From: JBDTLH01 sp039934875
GTDB taxonomy: Bacteria; Acidobacteriota; Terriglobia; Terriglobales; Acidobacteriaceae
Reading direction: 5' to 3'
NCBI GenBank assembly: GCA_039934875.1
Contig: JBDTLH010000158.1
Coordinates: forward strand, 1-6,651
DNA length: 6,651 nt
Numbering within the stretch: position 1 is the first letter of the stretch; each line of letters begins with the position of its first letter. A model generated the notes under the pieces. The model made no database searches, was not told where the DNA came from, and was given only the letters and a program-made list of their open reading frames with translations. Of this stretch, positions 4,503-6,651 are shown in pieces. The position numbers and the translations under genes were made by a program.

Positions 4503-5297
4503 TCAGGTGCAATAGAGCGCGATCTCCGCGTGGCGGGAGATCTCCTGATGGCGCGCTGCAAGCTCTGAGGGAGACATCCGCAGCGCGCCGGCGATCATCA
4601 CCGGATTCGCTAGAAAATCGATTTCGCTGCGCAGATCGACGATGAGGAGATCATCGCCCTGCTGGATGCGTTGCGACAACTCCAGCGGATCAATGCGCGC
4701 GATGCGGATATCGCGCAGCAGGCGCCGGCGCTGGTTCCATTTGTAAAAAGCGTAGGCGATCGCAATGACCAGCGCAGCCGCCAAAAAGGAAGCGCCCAAT
4801 TTGTGCAGGATGAGAAGCGCCCGGTCGATCTCCGCGTGAAACAGCGCGCCGAGAAAGATGTAGGAGGTGGCCCAAAGCAGCGCGCCAGCGAGATCGAGGC
4901 CGAGGAATTTCAGATACGGCATGCCCAGCACTCCCGCCAAGGGAGGAGTCAGCACGCCTACACCGGGAATGAATCTCGCGGTGAGGACCGCGAGACTTGC
5001 TCGCTTCTGATAGGCGAGGCGGGTCTTGGTGACGCACAGGTCCGGCTCAATAGAGAGGCGGCAGAGCAGGTTCAGCACCCGCGCGCCCTTGTATTTGCCG
5101 AGCAGGTACCAGCCGGTATCGGGAATCGCCGATGCCGCGACCGCCAGCAGAATCGCCAGCGTGAAGCTCACGCCTCCCGCATGCGCCACCGCCCCGGTCG
5201 CCAGCAGCACGGGAAGGGCGGGGAAGGGCAGCCCCACCTGCTCGGCGAAGGTCCACACGAAGAGGAATATATATTGATGGCTGCTGAAGGGGGTCAT
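4503..5297 (-). CDS. DedA-family (VTT domain) membrane protein fused to rhodanese domain
   Basis: To the first TGA this is 264 residues; reading through gives 314. Residues about 1-185 are a DedA/SNARE-associated domain: a re-entrant N-terminal segment 'AEQVGLPFPALPVLLATGAVA' (18-38), and the signature 'TARFIPGVGVLTPPLAGVLGM' (106-126). Glu19 and Arg108 match conserved charged residues important in E. coli YqjA/YghB. Further membrane helices run to about 185 and end in a basic stretch 'KWNQRRRLLRD'. DedA proteins are linked to lipid-carrier scrambling and envelope homeostasis. Residues 203 onward are a cytoplasmic rhodanese domain ('LLIVDLRSEIDFLANP', 'IAGALRMSPSEL', 'EIALYCT') cut off by TGA at codon 265, where the catalytic Cys should be. 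The start is ATG 5297: DedA homology begins there, and the 110 codons upstream in frame overlap the preceding gene. No good ribosome binding site is visible. The gene lies 50 bp after the regulator gene, likely co-transcribed. Confidence 0.88.
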   Translation of the reverse strand: MTPFSSHQYIFLFVWTFAEQVGLPFPALPVLLATGAVAHAGGVSFTLAILLAVAASAIPDTGWYLLGKYKGARVLNLLCRLSIEPDLCVTKTRLAYQKRASLAVLTARFIPGVGVLTPPLAGVLGMPYLKFLGLDLAGALLWATSYIFLGALFHAEIDRALLILHKLGASFLAAALVIAIAYAFYKWNQRRRLLRDIRIARIDPLELSQRIQQGDDLLIVDLRSEIDFLANPVMIAGALRMSPSELAARHQEISRHAEIALYCT

Positions 5298-5347
5298 GGG
5301 CCGAAAGCTAACAGATGTGAGCGATGCCGCGGCGGTTCCATAAACTT

Positions 5348-6181
5348 TCAGTCCAGGCTGGACATCAGCACCAGAGTGCGCTGTGCGAAGGGGACGAGCA
5401 GCAGCGCGGCGGTAGCGGCGAAGGCCAGTCCGAACCCGATGTGCCGCATCATGAGAAAGGGAGCCAGCGCCCAGGCGCAATCGAGCAGGAAGAGCAAGGG
5501 AAAGAGGCGCAGATATTTGCGCTTGAACCCCGGCGCGCGGAAGCCCGCGGCCGAGAGCAGAAACAATCGAATAGCAATGCCCAGGGCGGCGGTGGCGATC
5601 AGGGTAATCAGGAGCTGAGAGCTCCAATCGGTGAGCGAGATCAGAAGCTGCTGGATCTCCGCCAGGTTCGCCAGCGCGCCGATGTAAAAACCGAGATACA
5701 TGAGCTGCGCCAGCAGGAGGAGTATTCGTACCAGCGGTTTGGACGCTTGCGGCAGGTCCTGCTGGCTGGTGAGCAGGGTGCGCGAGGGTGGCGGAGGCTG
5801 GACCCCAGGCACGGGAGCGGAGGGTGTGGTGACCGCGGCGGCCACAGCTTCGACCGGCGCCAGAAAGCGGTAGCCGCGACGCGCCAAGGTCTCGATATAT
5901 CGCGGTTGGGCGGCGGAATCGCTGAGCGTGTCGCGCAGCTTGTTGACCGCGCTGTTGAGCGAGTGGTCAAAGTCCACGAAGGTGCCATCGGGCCAGAGGC
6001 GCTGGCGGATTTCGTCGCGGGTCACCAGTTCACCGCCGCTTTCGAGCAGCATAAGCAGGATCTGGAACGGCTGCCCTGGGAGACGTAACCGGCGTCCATG
6101 CTTGCTCAACTCGCCAGTATGCTCGTCCGCCTCATAGGGGCCGAAGCGGTAAAGGCACTGAGCTCGCGGCGGACTCTCCAT
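5348..6181 (-). CDS. Membrane-anchored winged-helix transcriptional regulator (CadC/ToxR-like domain order)
   Basis: This 277-residue protein has an N-terminal OmpR/PhoB-type winged helix (about 11-107). Visible elements are 'YRFGPYEADEHTGEL', 'RLRLPGQPFQILLMLLESGGELVTRDEIRQRLWPDGTFVDFDHSLNSAVNKLRDTL' split over helices 1-3, and the wing 'YIETLARRGYRFLAPV'. A Pro/Ala/Thr-rich linker (about 112-146) leads to four predicted membrane helices (about 149-171, 187-210, 225-243 and 247-266). There is no receiver domain, so control probably comes from the membrane part, as in CadC or ToxR, but here the membrane part is multi-pass with hardly any periplasmic sensor. ATG 6181 is preceded by AAAGG at a 5-nt spacing. 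The gene is first in a likely unit with the DedA-rhodanese gene and divergent from a secreted-protein gene. Target genes are unknown; its own divergent promoter region is a natural candidate. Confidence 0.85.
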   Translation of the reverse strand: MESPPRAQCLYRFGPYEADEHTGELSKHGRRLRLPGQPFQILLMLLESGGELVTRDEIRQRLWPDGTFVDFDHSLNSAVNKLRDTLSDSAAQPRYIETLARRGYRFLAPVEAVAAAVTTPSAPVPGVQPPPPSRTLLTSQQDLPQASKPLVRILLLLAQLMYLGFYIGALANLAEIQQLLISLTDWSSQLLITLIATAALGIAIRLFLLSAAGFRAPGFKRKYLRLFPLLFLLDCAWALAPFLMMRHIGFGLAFAATAALLLVPFAQRTLVLMSSLD

Positions 6182-6193
6182 AAGAACCTTTCA

Positions 6194-6225
6194 GTGTATC
6201 GGAAGGCCCGCCATGAGGTGTATCG
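6194..6225. promoter_or_regulatory. Paired GTGTATCG direct repeats in the divergent promoter region
   Basis: The 8-mer GTGTATCG occurs at 6194-6201 and again at 6218-6225, starts 24 bp apart, in the 95-bp gap between the divergent regulator and secreted-protein genes. Winged-helix regulators of the OmpR class usually bind direct repeats, so these could be binding sites for the adjacent regulator. Two copies of an 8-mer is modest evidence, and I could not identify a clear -10/-35 pair in either direction. Confidence 0.35.
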
Positions 6226-6276
6226 ATAAGTCGCGCGAGGTGAACAGCTTACGCGGTGATGTGCGGTTGAGGACGA

Positions 6277-6651
6277 ATGATTCCGCGTGTATGGACTTCA
6301 GCGCTCGTTCGCTGCATCCTGGATTGCATGACAGCAGTATCCATCGCAATGTTTGTCTTTCTCGGGGCATCGGTCGTGCCCACGGCGCAGTTGCAGCCCA
6401 ACACGCTCGCCGCGTTTCAGCGCCATGCGAAGGCAGTTGAAGCGCGGGTTACGCAACAAGAACTCTCGCCCGCGACATTCCTTTCCCTCGGCTCCAAGCG
6501 GAACCAGGCGCGAGCGCGACAGGGCGAGATCGTCATTGAGAAGGCAGAAGACTCTCCCCTGCATATACCCGACGGGTTGATCCATCACTGGACCGGCCTC
6601 GCCTTCGCTCCCGGAGCGACGGTTGCTCAGGCAATCGCCTTTAGGCAGGAC
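6277..6651 (+). CDS. Exported protein of unknown function, N-terminal part
   Basis: The frame is open from 6277 to the right edge, giving 125 residues of an incomplete gene. The N-terminus looks like a signal peptide: a basic start (MIPRVWTSALVR), a long hydrophobic core (about 19-34, TAVSIAMFVFLGASVV) and a plausible cleavage after 'PTA' near residue 37. The mature part begins helical ('AAFQRHAKAVEARV') and continues 'GEIVIEKAEDSPLHIPDGLIHHWTGLAFAPGATVAQAIAF'. That segment resembles secreted acidobacterial hypothetical proteins I recall only loosely; no function can be given. I chose ATG 6277 because GAGG (6269-6272) precedes it, it supplies the positively charged n-region, and an in-frame stop lies at 6268-6270. 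ATG 6328 is the alternative and has no ribosome binding site. The gene is divergent from the membrane-bound regulator, a possible controller. Confidence 0.7.
   Translation, partial: MIPRVWTSALVRCILDCMTAVSIAMFVFLGASVVPTAQLQPNTLAAFQRHAKAVEARVTQQELSPATFLSLGSKRNQARARQGEIVIEKAEDSPLHIPDGLIHHWTGLAFAPGATVAQAIAFRQD

Noticed and set aside
4503..4505. Programmed frameshift in the rhodanese domain
   Set aside because: The continuation is in the same frame as the upstream part, so no frameshift is needed; only the TGA interrupts it.
5351..5363. GTCCAGGCTGGAC palindrome as terminator after the regulator gene
   Set aside because: A 6-bp stem with a 1-nt centre cannot form a proper hairpin, and no T-run follows.
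4671..5618. Long plus-strand open frame (315 codons)
   Set aside because: Antisense shadow of the DedA-rhodanese and regulator genes; Gln/Arg-rich with no domain, typical of GC-rich DNA.
5298..5627. N-terminal 110-residue extension of the DedA-rhodanese protein
   Set aside because: It overlaps the 3' end of the winged-helix gene on the same strand, is Arg/Ala-rich shadow sequence, and DedA homology starts at ATG 5297.
5324..6088. Long plus-strand open frame (254 codons)
   Set aside because: Antisense shadow of the winged-helix regulator; low-complexity composition.

Overview
The window looks like chromosomal DNA of a GC-rich soil bacterium, most likely an acidobacterium (Terriglobia-like). 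The lineage is inferred from gene content, not from a marker gene: a DUF4953-type zinc metalloprotease, a winged-helix regulator fused to a multi-pass membrane domain, a REP-associated tyrosine transposase (RAYT) of the 'DLPHIQRD' type, and a secreted protein with an 'IPDGLIHHW' motif resembling conserved acidobacterial hypotheticals.

Layout. The plus strand opens with the C-terminal 348 residues of a zinc-dependent metalloprotease (3-1049). A hairpin (1099-1125) and a convergent tRNA-Lys(UUU) on the minus strand (1141-1216) follow. Everything from there to 6181 is on the minus strand. Read in transcription order (right to left), it comprises: a membrane-anchored winged-helix regulator (5348-6181); a DedA-family membrane protein fused to a rhodanese domain (4503-5297, with an in-frame continuation to 4353); a RAYT (3832-4290) bordered by hairpin repeats and a 15-bp tandem array; a 14-TM EmrB/QacA-type drug exporter (2003-3595); and a two-gene unit of a ribbon-helix-helix (RHH) protein (1717-1935) and a small two-TM protein (1376-1714). 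A divergent secreted-protein gene (6277 onward, plus strand) runs off the right edge. There is no gene-free stretch longer than 300 bp.

Main points. (1) The rhodanese domain of the DedA fusion is interrupted by one TGA exactly where the catalytic cysteine is expected. The frame then stays open for 49 codons that encode the missing half of the domain. A perfect 8-bp hairpin with a G-starting loop lies 14 nt after the TGA, at a spacing allowed for bacterial SECIS elements. This is either a selenocysteine rhodanese or a fresh nonsense mutation; the sequence alone cannot decide. (2) The RHH gene has a clear promoter (TTGACG-17-TAATAT) overlaid by three ACGTA boxes spaced exactly 11 bp apart, as expected for cooperative RHH autorepression. 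(3) The RAYT is flanked by near-identical hairpins in opposite orientation, and the arm of one has been amplified into a tandem array.

Functional links are limited. The regulator and the DedA-rhodanese gene are probably co-transcribed, the RHH and two-TM genes almost certainly are, and the exporter and RAYT appear to be independent units.
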